Assembly: GCF_000171235.2 (NCBI RefSeq)
Contig: NZ_ABEA03000218.1
Location: 1 to 64,000 of the forward strand
Source: Geminisphaera colitermitum TAV2
GTDB lineage: Bacteria > Verrucomicrobiota > Verrucomicrobiia > Opitutales > Opitutaceae
Direction of reading: 5' to 3'
DNA: 64,000 nucleotides
Below, piece after piece: positions 7,359 to 15,118 of the stretch. The position numbers and the translations under genes were made by a program. Numbering within the stretch: position 1 is the first letter of the stretch; each line of letters starts with the position of its first letter. The notes beneath the pieces were generated by a model. That model worked only from the letters and a program-made list of their open reading frames with translations. It was not told the origin of the DNA and did not search any database.

Positions 7359-8720
7359 TTAATTTGTTTTCCATTCGAGGTCGGCGCCGAGGCTGCGGAG
7401 ATTTTCCACAAAACGCGGGTGGGCGCGCTTGATGATCTCGGCGTTGCGAACCACGGAGCGTCCGGGGATCGACGCCGCCACCATGGTCAGCGCCACCGCC
7501 GCACGGATGATGTAAGGAGAATCCACTACGGCGGGACGCAGGGGCTTGTTGCCAAACACCACGATGCGGTGCGGATCGCTGACGAGCGCGTGCGCGCCGA
7601 ATTTCGCCAGTTCGGGAATCCACGAAAATCCGTTCTCATACACCTTGTTCCAGAAATGAATGACGCCCTCGGCCCGCGTGCTCAGGGCGATCATCAGGGG
7701 CAGCAGGTCCACGGAAAAATACGGCCAGGGCGCGGCTTCGATCTTGGGCAGCAGGTTGGTGGTGTAGGGAGTTTCTATGATGAGGCGCTGGTTGCGGCGA
7801 ACAATGGCAACAGATGCAGCGGCGGGGGGGGAGGGGGGGCAGTTTGTAGTTTCATGTTCGATACAAACGCCGAGTTTTTGGAAGGCGCGGGTGATGAGGT
7901 CGAAGTGCTGCGGAAGGGCGTGGGTGACGCGCACTTCGCCGCCGGTGATCGCACCGAGGGCGAGGAAGGTGACAATCTCGTGGTAATCAGAGCTGATGGT
8001 GAGCGTGGCGCCGTGGAGTTTTTGCACGCCGGTGATGCGGAGCCGCGATGTACCCAATCCTTCAATACGCGCACCCATGGCGACAAGCGCGGCGCAGAGG
8101 TCCTGCACGTGGGGTTCGCTGGCGGCGTTGATGAGCGTGGATTCGCCGTCGGCGAGGGCGGCGGCCATGGCAAAATTTTCCGTGACTGTGACCGACATGT
8201 AATCGCACCAGTGGCGCGCGCCTTGAAAGCCGTGCGGGAGGGCAATGACGAGCGCGTCGGAACCGGAATCGCCGCGGGGGGGGGGGGGGGGGGGGCTGTT
8301 CACCACGGCACCGAGAGCGGAAAGGATTTCGAGGTGCGGGTCGATCTCGCGCACGCCGAGCGAGCAGCCCTTGGTGTTGCTCTGGATGGTGATCTTGCGC
8401 AGGCGGTGGAGGAGCGCGGGGTAGAGGAGGACGGTGGAGCGCATGTCCTGCGGGAGTTCGTCGTTGGCGAGGGTGGAGCGGAAGCCGGAGTGGTCGATGC
8501 GCATCTCGCCGCGGGCGCGGTCCCAGTCGATGCGCGAGCCTTGCGATTCGAAAAAGGCGGCGAGCTTGTTGAGGTCGGTGATGTCGGGCACGTTTTTGAT
8601 CGTCACCGGCTCGTCAGTGAGGAGCGTGGCGCAAAAGACGGGGAGGATGGAGTTTTTGTTGCCCGAGGGAGTGACGGTGCCGGAGAGCGGCCTGCCGCCG
8701 TTGACGATGAGATCGGCCAT
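7359..8720 (-). CDS. murA: UDP-N-acetylglucosamine 1-carboxyvinyltransferase (MurA-like)
   Basis: A 453-residue EPT-family enzyme, probably the first committed step of peptidoglycan synthesis. GNKNSILPV at residues 21-29 supplies the conserved Lys22/Asn23. Cys119 in TKGCSLG lines up with the catalytic, fosfomycin-reactive cysteine of MurA. The arrangement SALGAVV, then LVIALP, then YMSVTVTENF follows the family order. Start at 8720 (MADLIVNGG) fits family N-termini. Oddities are a six-proline insert at residues 144-149 encoded by a 20-base C tract and a second Pro-rich stretch (NCPPSPPAAAS) from another tract near 7829. The active-site flanks (MRSTVLLYP) differ from textbook MurA, so a divergent MurA2-type role is possible. 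Confidence 0.8.
   Translation of the reverse strand: MADLIVNGGRPLSGTVTPSGNKNSILPVFCATLLTDEPVTIKNVPDITDLNKLAAFFESQGSRIDWDRARGEMRIDHSGFRSTLANDELPQDMRSTVLLYPALLHRLRKITIQSNTKGCSLGVREIDPHLEILSALGAVVNSPPPPPPRGDSGSDALVIALPHGFQGARHWCDYMSVTVTENFAMAAALADGESTLINAASEPHVQDLCAALVAMGARIEGLGTSRLRITGVQKLHGATLTISSDYHEIVTFLALGAITGGEVRVTHALPQHFDLITRAFQKLGVCIEHETTNCPPSPPAAASVAIVRRNQRLIIETPYTTNLLPKIEAAPWPYFSVDLLPLMIALSTRAEGVIHFWNKVYENGFSWIPELAKFGAHALVSDPHRIVVFGNKPLRPAVVDSPYIIRAAVALTMVAASIPGRSVVRNAEIIKRAHPRFVENLRSLGADLEWKTN
8276..8295. repeat. 20-base G tract inside murA
   Basis: An uninterrupted run of 20 G on this strand (C on the coding strand) encodes the six-proline insert of MurA in frame. Loss or gain of one base would truncate an essential enzyme, so the observed length is the functional one. 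Confidence 0.85.
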
Positions 8721-8724
8721 GGGT

Positions 8725-8795
8725 GGTTTGTCGGTTTGTCGTTTGTCGGTTGTCCTTAAAAGTTGGGAGGCTGAGGGACTGAGGGGCTGAAGGTC
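8725..8795. repeat. Short degenerate heptamer-like repeats
   Basis: TTTGTCGG, TTTGTCG, TTTGTCGG, TTGTCC run head to tail just upstream of murA, followed by a second set of GCTGAGGG, ACTGAGGG, GCTGAAGG. They resemble short tandemly repeated repetitive sequences rather than coding DNA. Confidence 0.55.
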
Positions 8796-8810
8796 GAGCC
8801 CGCGTGATGC

Positions 8811-8839
8811 AAAAAAGCCTCCCGGATGCCGGGAGGCTT
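8811..8839 (-). terminator. Rho-independent terminator reading leftward
   Basis: AAGCCTCCCGG (8815-8825) pairs with CCGGGAGGCTT (8829-8839) around a three-base loop. On the minus strand it is followed by six T. It would stop transcripts coming from the IS110 element before they reach murA. Confidence 0.8.
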
Positions 8840-8852
8840 CGTGTGCATGTGT

Positions 8853-8874
8853 GTGGCGCGGGCGTCTCGCCCGC
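8853..8874. repeat. Family C palindromic repeat, single arm
   Basis: GTGGCGCGGGCGTCTCGCCCGC, the basic unit of repeat family C. Other copies lie at 10294, 14957, 23638, 27888, 36856, 37426 and near 44140-44180. Confidence 0.7.
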
Positions 8875-8991
8875 AGTAGCAACTATCTTGGAGAGTGATT
8901 TTTTATGAGCTTGAGAAGTATGAGGGAGAGGCAAAGCAGTGGCATCGGAGGAAGGGGAGTCCACCGAGAGAGAAGAGCCTTGAACCGTCAA

Positions 8992-9942
8992 TCAGGACGG
9001 GAGGGCAGCGGCGTAGGCCGGACGCAGCAGAGAGTTAAGGAAGATGAGGAGTTTTCTGGCGATGGCGACATAGGCTACGGTGGGAGGTTTGCCGCGAGCG
9101 CGCAGTTGTTGGTAGTGGAGACGGGAAGGCTCATGCCAGCGAGCGGCGACCATGGCGCACTGGTAGAGGACGCGGCGAGCGGGAGCGCGGCCACCTTGGA
9201 TGATGCGAAGACCCTTGAGTTTGCCGGAGTCCCAGGGAAGGGGGGCAAGGCCGGCGAGCTTGGCGATCTGTCTGCGGTTCAGGGAGCCGAGTTCGGGCAG
9301 GTAGGCGATAAGGGAAAGGGCGCTGAGGATGCCCACACCCGGAGCGAAGCACAGGGTGTGGATACGCTCGAGCCAAGGCGCCGCCTGTTCGCTGTAGAGC
9401 CAAGCCTGCAGATCAAGTTCGAGAGCGAGGCGGTGGGAGCGCAGGGCGCGCACAACGCGCTTGAGTTGAAGAGCGCTCCGAGCACTGAGCAGGTTGTTGC
9501 GCATGTCGAAGGCGCTGATCTGTTCGACGATGGCATGGCGAGCCATGAGCAGGTCGCCCAGACGCCGCAGGGCGTCCGAGGGCACGGGCGAGGGCGCGGG
9601 GTGACCTTCGATGCCCAAACGCAAGAGAACACGAGCATCGATCGGATCGGTTTTTTCGAGTGTGCCGAGCGACTTGGCGAAGGCGCGGACTTGTGCCGGG
9701 TTCAGGCAGGTCAGGGCAATGGCGTTGAGGGCGCAGCGTTGTTGCAACAAACGGTGATGACGTCCGGTGGCCTCGCAGAGCAAATGGACGCCGGCTGGCA
9801 GGCCGGCCAGCCAGGAGTCCATCGCTTGCGGGCAATTGGGGACGTTGACGACTTTGGCAGCAAGAGTGCTGCAGACCGCGAGCGAGTCTTTGGCGACATC
9901 GACACCGACGTAATCAGTTGCGGGCAGAGGATACATGCTCAT
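8992..9942 (-). CDS. IS110-family transposase (DEDD recombinase)
   Basis: An intact IS110-type recombinase. The N-terminal RuvC-like DEDD domain starts with VGVDVAKDSLAV and includes LEKTDPIDARVLLRL. The C-terminal Transposase_20 part carries APGVGILSALSLIAYLPELG and LAGLAPLPWDSGKLKG, where the serine expected for catalysis follows the Gly/Asp stretch. Three starts are possible: 9987, 9942 and 9936. AAGGA just upstream of 9942 is best spaced for the Met at 9936, so the true protein is probably 315-317 residues. IS110 elements lack long terminal inverted repeats, so the element ends could not be fixed by eye. The ~395-base non-coding stretch upstream is where a bridge RNA would be expected for the IS110 group. 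Confidence 0.9.
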   Translation of the reverse strand: MSMYPLPATDYVGVDVAKDSLAVCSTLAAKVVNVPNCPQAMDSWLAGLPAGVHLLCEATGRHHRLLQQRCALNAIALTCLNPAQVRAFAKSLGTLEKTDPIDARVLLRLGIEGHPAPSPVPSDALRRLGDLLMARHAIVEQISAFDMRNNLLSARSALQLKRVVRALRSHRLALELDLQAWLYSEQAAPWLERIHTLCFAPGVGILSALSLIAYLPELGSLNRRQIAKLAGLAPLPWDSGKLKGLRIIQGGRAPARRVLYQCAMVAARWHEPSRLHYQQLRARGKPPTVAYVAIARKLLIFLNSLLRPAYAAALPS

Positions 9943-10338
9943 CCTTGTTTTGTCGGACTCGCCGGAGCAATTGCTTCGGTGGTCCATTCAACGGTTCGAG
10001 CGATTAACCAAAAGGTCGCCTGCGGTTCATGCTACCAGCGCTCTGATCCGAACGGATCAAGCAGGGGCGTCGACGAACTCGCAGGCGGCCGAGCCGTGAG
10101 GGCCTGCAGGCCCTCACGGCTCATCCGCCCGAGGCCTCCCCCCGTCGAACCAACTTGCGGGGGCAGTCCTCGACTGAACTCCCTCATCTTACCACATCTC
10201 CAAACAACAAGGGGCGTCGCTTGCGACGCCCGCGCACGCCATTCGAGGCCACGTCCTGCATACGCGGGCTTCGCAAGCGAAGCCCCTACGCGGGGCGCGG
10301 GCGTCTCGCCCGCTTCTGTGTTTGGCGTAGGGGGGATA
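9943..10338. other. Non-coding region upstream of the IS110 gene with several palindromes
   Basis: No coding frame is convincing. It holds the hairpin GATCCGAACGGATC (10047-10060), a 32-base perfect palindrome (10091-10122), and repeat units GGGCGTCGC-TT-GCGACGCCC (10212-10231), GGGCTTCGCAAGCGAAGCCC (10267-10286) and family C at 10294-10313. The part nearest the transposase start is the candidate bridge-RNA region of the IS element (inference). Confidence 0.6.
10091..10122. repeat. Perfect 32-base palindrome
   Basis: Each 16-base half, GAGCCGTGAGGGCCTG and its complement, meets with no loop, so it can form a cruciform or serve as a symmetrical protein site. It lies between the IS110 upstream region and the RGG-protein gene. 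Confidence 0.85.
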
Positions 10339-11424
10339 TCAGGAGGAGGGCGAAGTGTCGCCACCGTCGTTGCGGTAGCCGCCACCGCCATCGTTGCGAT
10401 AACCTCCGCCTCCGCCGTTGCGACCACGTCCGCCACGGCGACGACGGCGGCGGTCTGCATCGCCACGGTTGCCGCCAGCCTGGTCGCCTTCGGGGCGGGA
10501 GCCGCGGGGCTGGTAGCCGCCGGAGCGGTTTTCGTAGTTGCCGCGTCCCTGGCCGCCGCGTCCACCGCGTCCGCCGCGACGTCCGCGATTGCCCTCGCGG
10601 TCGCCATCGGACTTGCGCCCGGACTGCTGGGAGGCAGGCGTCTCCGCCGGGCCGCCAAAGAGGCTCTTGATCCAGTCAATGAATCCACCGGATTTCTGCT
10701 TGTCGTTTTCCTTGCCCGGCCTGCCTTGGCGGGCGGCGGGCTGGGAGGAAGCAACGGGGGCTGAGGCGTCCGACGCAGGAACGCCGGGAGTCTTGTCGGC
10801 GCGATCCGGGCGATCAGTGCGGTCACCACGGTCGTTGCGATAACCACGACGGCTGCCGTCGCGGCTGTCGCGACCTTCGCGGCGTTCGGGACGGAAAACG
10901 GGTCGATCCCCCTGACGGCGGTTGTCGCCATCACGCGTGGTGGCGTGGCTGCCGGTTTCCCAATTGACGGCGGGCTGGCGCTCGGCAGGCGGGAGGATGC
11001 GGAGTTCCGCCGGGGTCTGCGGCTCAGCGGCAGTCACTGCGACGGGAGTCGCGGGTGTCGCTGGAGTGACGGTGGCGGCTGGCTCGGAGGGCGCAGCAGC
11101 GACCGGAGCGGCAGATGCGACCGGGGCATCGGAGGCGGGTTGGCTGACGGGTTCCGGTTCGGCGACGGGTTCCGGCGCGAACGGGTTTTTGTAGCTTGTC
11201 TCAGCCACCACGAGTTGGACGGCGGTGGGACGATAGTCGGCGGAGGCCGACGCGGCGGGGCTGGGGGCGGGCTTGCTGTTGCGCTTGCCACGGGCAAGGC
11301 CAGCGCCACGGCTGGTGCCAAACGTTGCGGGCACTTCGGCGGGCGGCGCGGCGGGAACGGGCGCGCTGGGGGTCGCGGCGGGGGCCTCGGAGGGCGTGGC
11401 GCCGGACTGATTTTCTTCGGACAT
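10339..11424 (-). CDS. Low-complexity protein with Arg/Gly-rich (RGG-like) tail
   Basis: A 361-residue protein without a recognised enzyme domain. Residues 1-160 are Ala/Pro/Glu-rich. Residues ~165-215 are rich in Arg and Asp (NDRGDRTDRPDRADK). A short hydrophobic stretch GGFIDWIKSLFGG follows near 250, and the last ~100 residues are RGG-type (RRGGRGGRGGQGRG, RRRRRRGGRGRNGGGGG) with tandem GGYRNDGG. Such tails bind RNA or drive condensates in known proteins, so an RNA-related role is plausible, not shown. It is divergent from the GH1 gene, 269 bases apart. Most of the chain should be disordered. Confidence 0.7.
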   Translation of the reverse strand: MSEENQSGATPSEAPAATPSAPVPAAPPAEVPATFGTSRGAGLARGKRNSKPAPSPAASASADYRPTAVQLVVAETSYKNPFAPEPVAEPEPVSQPASDAPVASAAPVAAAPSEPAATVTPATPATPVAVTAAEPQTPAELRILPPAERQPAVNWETGSHATTRDGDNRRQGDRPVFRPERREGRDSRDGSRRGYRNDRGDRTDRPDRADKTPGVPASDASAPVASSQPAARQGRPGKENDKQKSGGFIDWIKSLFGGPAETPASQQSGRKSDGDREGNRGRRGGRGGRGGQGRGNYENRSGGYQPRGSRPEGDQAGGNRGDADRRRRRRGGRGRNGGGGGYRNDGGGGYRNDGGDTSPSS

Positions 11425-11693
11425 GTTACTCTATGTGTTGGTGTTTGTTACGCGCTCACCGCAAGAGCGCGGGAGCTGCGTGATTTGATGCCGGGCGGCG
11501 CACCGGGGTGGCGCGATGGCCGGGCAACAAGTGGAAGACATTCGCTGACACTGCCCGGCGGGGCAACTTCCAATTTTCGCCCCGTGCTGCGATGCCGGAG
11601 GGAACCTGCCTTCACAAATGCGCAAACCGCCTCAGCCTTCACGCTTTCGGGGGCGGACGACGGACGGGATGCTGTCGGTCCTGCCATCCCGCC

Positions 11694-13268
11694 ATGTTCC
11701 GCATCGCCACCAGTCCCACCCTCGATCCGAGCCACGCCGTCGGCACCACCCGCCGCGATGATTCGGATTATTCTCCCGAAGAGGCCCGGGCCTGTGCGCC
11801 CCGTGTTCCCCTTGCGCCCAAGGCGCAACTCTCACGTCATACGCTTCATTTTCCCCAAAATTTCGTCTGGGGCACCGCCACTGCCGCCGTGCAAATCGAG
11901 GGTGGCGCAACCGCGGGCGGCAAGGGTGAGTCCGTGTGGGACCGCTTTGCCGCCACACCCGGCAAGACTCACAACGGCGACACCCCCGCCGTCGCCTGCG
12001 ACCATTACCACCGTTATCGCGAGGATTTTTCGCTCATGCGCGAACTCGGCATTCGCCACTACCGTTTCTCGCTCGCCTGGCCGCGCATCATCCCTGATGG
12101 CGACGGAGCGGTCAACCAGGCTGGCATCGACTTCTACAACCGCCTCTTCGACGCCATGACGGAGAACGGCATCACTCCTTGGGTGACGATGTTTCATTGG
12201 GACCTGCCCCAGTCGCTCGAAGACCGCTTCGGCGGCTGGCGTTCCCGCCGCACCATCGACGCCTTCGCCCGTTACGCCGACACCGTCGTCAAGGTATTTG
12301 GCGACCGGGTACGGCACTGGTTTACTCTCAACGAAATCATCGCCTTCACGCGCAACGGCTACGGCATCGGGCGCAACGCCCCCGGTCTCCGCGAACCCGA
12401 CGCCGTCGTCAACCAGACCTGGCACCACGCCCTTGTCTGCCACGGACACGGCGTGCGCGCCGTCCGCGAACACGGCGCGCCCGGCAGCACCGTCGGCCTC
12501 GTCAACAATCCCCGTATCCCAATTCCCCTTACACCCGGCAACCCCGCCGACCTCGCCGCCGCGAGACAGTCCTTCATCAACGAAAACGTCCGCATCTACG
12601 AACCCCTTTGTCGCGGCGCTTACACCGACGCCTACCTGCGTGTCGTTGGCGAGGCCAACCAGCCCCACGTCGCCCCCGGCGACTTCGACCTCATCACGCT
12701 CCCGACCGATTTTCACGGACTCAACATCTACGCCGGCTTCTACGTTCGCGCCGGCGTTTCCTCCTCCCCCCCTCCCCCCCCCCCTGCGCCCACCGCTCGC
12801 AACACCCGTGACAACCGTTCCGAAATCCGCCCCGAGATTCTTCCATTCCCGTCTTCGTTCCCGATGACGGACAGCGATTGGTATCAGATCACGCCGCAAG
12901 CCATCTACTGGTGCCCGCGCCTGCTCACGGAAATCTACGGCGCGCAACCCCTCTACATTGCGGAGAACGGCTGCGGTTACAGCGACGAACCCGTCACCCC
13001 CAACCCCGCCACCGGAGCCGGAGAAGTCATCGACCTCCACCGTCAGGAACTCCTGCGCAACTACCTGCGCGAGACGCACCGCGCCATTACCGACGGCGTC
13101 CCGATCCGTGGATATTTTCTCTGGTCGTTCATGGACAATTTCGAATGGGGAGCCGGCTACAGCGTGCGATTCGGCATTGTGCACACCGACTACGCCACCC
13201 AGCGCCGCACCCCCAAACTCAGCGCACGCTGGTATGCCGACCTCATCCGCACCAACCACCTCGAATAA
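11694..13268 (+). CDS. Family 1 glycoside hydrolase (beta-glucosidase-like)
   Basis: A 524-residue GH1 enzyme. FVWGTATAAVQIEGG opens the catalytic barrel near residue 57. FTLNEI near 210 holds the acid/base glutamate (the usual Pro after Glu is Ile here), YIAENGCGYSD near 420 holds the nucleophile, and GYFLWSFMDNFEWGAGY near 475 is the conserved end. There is no signal peptide, so it probably acts in the cytoplasm on imported beta-glucosides. ATG at 11694 leaves an unusual 57-residue leader. A C7-T-C11 tract (12766-12784) adds SSSPPPPPPAPT in a loop and keeps the frame. Confidence 0.92.
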   Translation: MFRIATSPTLDPSHAVGTTRRDDSDYSPEEARACAPRVPLAPKAQLSRHTLHFPQNFVWGTATAAVQIEGGATAGGKGESVWDRFAATPGKTHNGDTPAVACDHYHRYREDFSLMRELGIRHYRFSLAWPRIIPDGDGAVNQAGIDFYNRLFDAMTENGITPWVTMFHWDLPQSLEDRFGGWRSRRTIDAFARYADTVVKVFGDRVRHWFTLNEIIAFTRNGYGIGRNAPGLREPDAVVNQTWHHALVCHGHGVRAVREHGAPGSTVGLVNNPRIPIPLTPGNPADLAAARQSFINENVRIYEPLCRGAYTDAYLRVVGEANQPHVAPGDFDLITLPTDFHGLNIYAGFYVRAGVSSSPPPPPPAPTARNTRDNRSEIRPEILPFPSSFPMTDSDWYQITPQAIYWCPRLLTEIYGAQPLYIAENGCGYSDEPVTPNPATGAGEVIDLHRQELLRNYLRETHRAITDGVPIRGYFLWSFMDNFEWGAGYSVRFGIVHTDYATQRRTPKLSARWYADLIRTNHLE

Positions 13269-13421
13269 CCTCATTACTCATTTTTGCCTCAGGTGTATGC
13301 GCAAAACGCCTCAGCATTTTCTCAAAAACCGTCACTCTCCTGCCTTTTCACTGGCCGCTGTCCCGAGTGTAGTTTTGAGCACCACTTCGATTACCACGCA
13401 AAATTCCCCATTTCATTTTCC

Positions 13422-14150
13422 ATGAGCCAACGTCCCCATCGCCGCCCCGACGCCTTTACCTTGATCGAACTGCTCACGGTCATCGCCATCATTGGCATCC
13501 TCGCTGCGATCATCATCCCGACGCTCGGCAAAGTTCGCGAATCCGCCTTCCGCGCACAAACCATCAGCAAGCTCCGGCAAATCATCATCGCCACGATGAG
13601 CTACGGGAACGAAAACAAGGGACGACCGCCTTATCCCTTGGGCGATAGCAACAACCCCACCTTTGGCAACACACCTCACGCCTACTCTGTGACAGCCTAC
13701 AACGGCACCCTCAAACCCTACCTCGGAGATCGCTATACCGCCCTTTACTCATCCAAGGCGCTCGCCCAAATCCCGAACTACAACCCCGACGAAGAACGCC
13801 AAAAAGAGGCAAACAGCCAGACTCCCAGCCTCACCACTCACTTCACCTATTTTCAACGAGAAGGAGGCACCTCAAGAAATGGACGTCCGAAAGATGCCTA
13901 CGTTGATCTTTTCAAAAACTTGAACAATCCATCCATGGATTACGCCATTTGGGGCACGCTCGCCTTCACCTCTGCCGCTAAAACCCTCGCTTACGCCGAG
14001 GCGGACAACAACAGGCAAATCCCCCTGTCGGGTATGTTCGCTGGCTATGCGGACTGCTCGGTCAAATGGTTCAAACGAAAGCAACTGTCCACCTACGACA
14101 CCAGCGCTGAGGGCATGGGTTATCTGTGGCCTAAACCGAAAAACGAATAA
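13422..14150 (+). CDS. Prepilin-like exported protein (FTLIELL N-terminus)
   Basis: A 242-residue protein whose N-terminus, [24 protein letters not shown], is a type IV prepilin/pseudopilin signal with cleavage expected before Phe12 and Glu at +5. The remainder is polar, with no known catalytic motif, and ends ...YLWPKPKNE. Such proteins are greatly expanded in Verrucomicrobiota and neighbours, often beside polysaccharide-degradation genes; individual functions are unknown. Start 13422 gives the normal short leader. A second member is at 41639-42370, likewise beside exported carbohydrate genes. Confidence 0.85.
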   Translation: MSQRPHRRPDAFTLIELLTVIAIIGILAAIIIPTLGKVRESAFRAQTISKLRQIIIATMSYGNENKGRPPYPLGDSNNPTFGNTPHAYSVTAYNGTLKPYLGDRYTALYSSKALAQIPNYNPDEERQKEANSQTPSLTTHFTYFQREGGTSRNGRPKDAYVDLFKNLNNPSMDYAIWGTLAFTSAAKTLAYAEADNNRQIPLSGMFAGYADCSVKWFKRKQLSTYDTSAEGMGYLWPKPKNE

Positions 14151-14280
14151 GGCCGTCCCTCATCTTTTGGGAAAGCCAAGAACCCCAACACGCGCACGCC
14201 GCGCACGCACGCCCCCAAGGCTGCCAGTCCCCCACTTTGTCAGTAAACTTCAACTACACCATCAAGTATCTTACCATATC

Positions 14281-14937
14281 ATGACCAAACGCATTGCCAT
14301 CCTCGCCTCGGCCAGCCTCCTGCTCTCCGGCGCACTTTCCCTGAGCGCTGCCGAACTTGTCCGCTACGATTTTTCCGGCGGACTTGCCCCGACCACCTCC
14401 GCCTCATCCATCACCGCCTCGCCAATCGGTTTCGGCGCGTTCAACGAAAACAGAAACCCGAGTGACCGCGGACATTCCAAAGCATCGCAAGGCAACCTCT
14501 TCGCCCGTGTGAAATCCACTGGTGAAGGTCTTCCTCTGCTACTGGTCCCCACGGCGGAAGACGCGCTTGCTGCGGAAACCTTCTTCACAATCACACTCAA
14601 GGCCAACGGCACTGACGCCGTTCCGCTCGGCCAATTTTCCGCCAAAGTAGGTGCCCAAAAAATCGGCACACCCACGCTGGCTGACTACACGATTCACTGT
14701 TTCCTCCGCTCCAGTGCCGACAATTTTCAAGCCGACCTCGGAAAATTCTCTTATCTCAAGCAAAGCACTTCTGGCGGCACCACCTATGCCGAAAACCCGT
14801 GGACGGTTGACCTGACCAAACTCTCGGTCCCAGCGGGTTCTCCGATCACCTTTCGCCTCTACGTGTATGTCGAAACGGACACCCCCAACTTCGGCCAATC
14901 AATCCGCCTCGACGACATCTCGATCACCAGCAAATAG
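14281..14937 (+). CDS. Exported protein, paralogue of the PEP-CTERM protein at 17383
   Basis: A 218-residue protein with signal peptide MTKRIAILASASLLLSGALSLSA. The mature part starts ELVRYDFSGG and ends ITFRLYVYVET...QSIRLDDISITSK. The same layout occurs in the PEP-CTERM protein at 17383-18099 (LVKYDF..., ITLKIYVYVTD..., LRIDDIMVTG), but this copy lacks the C-terminal PEP anchor and may be released. A jelly-roll carbohydrate-binding-type fold is a guess from beta-rich composition. It lies between a prepilin-like gene and a toroid-type enzyme gene. Confidence 0.7.
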   Translation: MTKRIAILASASLLLSGALSLSAAELVRYDFSGGLAPTTSASSITASPIGFGAFNENRNPSDRGHSKASQGNLFARVKSTGEGLPLLLVPTAEDALAAETFFTITLKANGTDAVPLGQFSAKVGAQKIGTPTLADYTIHCFLRSSADNFQADLGKFSYLKQSTSGGTTYAENPWTVDLTKLSVPAGSPITFRLYVYVETDTPNFGQSIRLDDISITSK

Positions 14938-14956
14938 CGAGACCAACACTTCCTAA

Positions 14957-14978
14957 GTGGCGCGGGCGTCTCGCCCGC
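14957..14978. repeat. Family C palindromic repeat, single arm
   Basis: GTGGCGCGGGCGTCTCGCCCGC again, in the gap after the exported protein gene. This 181-base gap also holds a C4-T-C9 tract at 15068-15081. Confidence 0.7.
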
Positions 14979-15118
14979 AATCTTTGTGTGTGAACGCCAT
15001 TTGCCATCATGCCATACCCCCACGCGCAGACCGGGCTCCGTATCACCTGCGCATCCATCTCTCGTTACCCCTCCCCCCCCCTATTCCTTCCATTCCTGTT
15101 TTATTCCCTTCCTCGCAC

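Noticed and set aside
8905-10764. A 619-codon plus-strand open frame across the IS110 element
   Set aside because: It runs antisense to the recombinase and across non-coding palindromes and the RGG gene. Composition is Gly/Ala-rich shadow coding; no motif was seen.
11832-13274. 480-codon minus-strand frame over the GH1 gene
   Set aside because: Antisense reading of a clear GH1 enzyme; GC-rich third positions open the opposite strand.
14957-14978. Family C single arms considered as rho-independent terminators
   Set aside because: The short GC stem is not followed by a T run on either strand at this copy.
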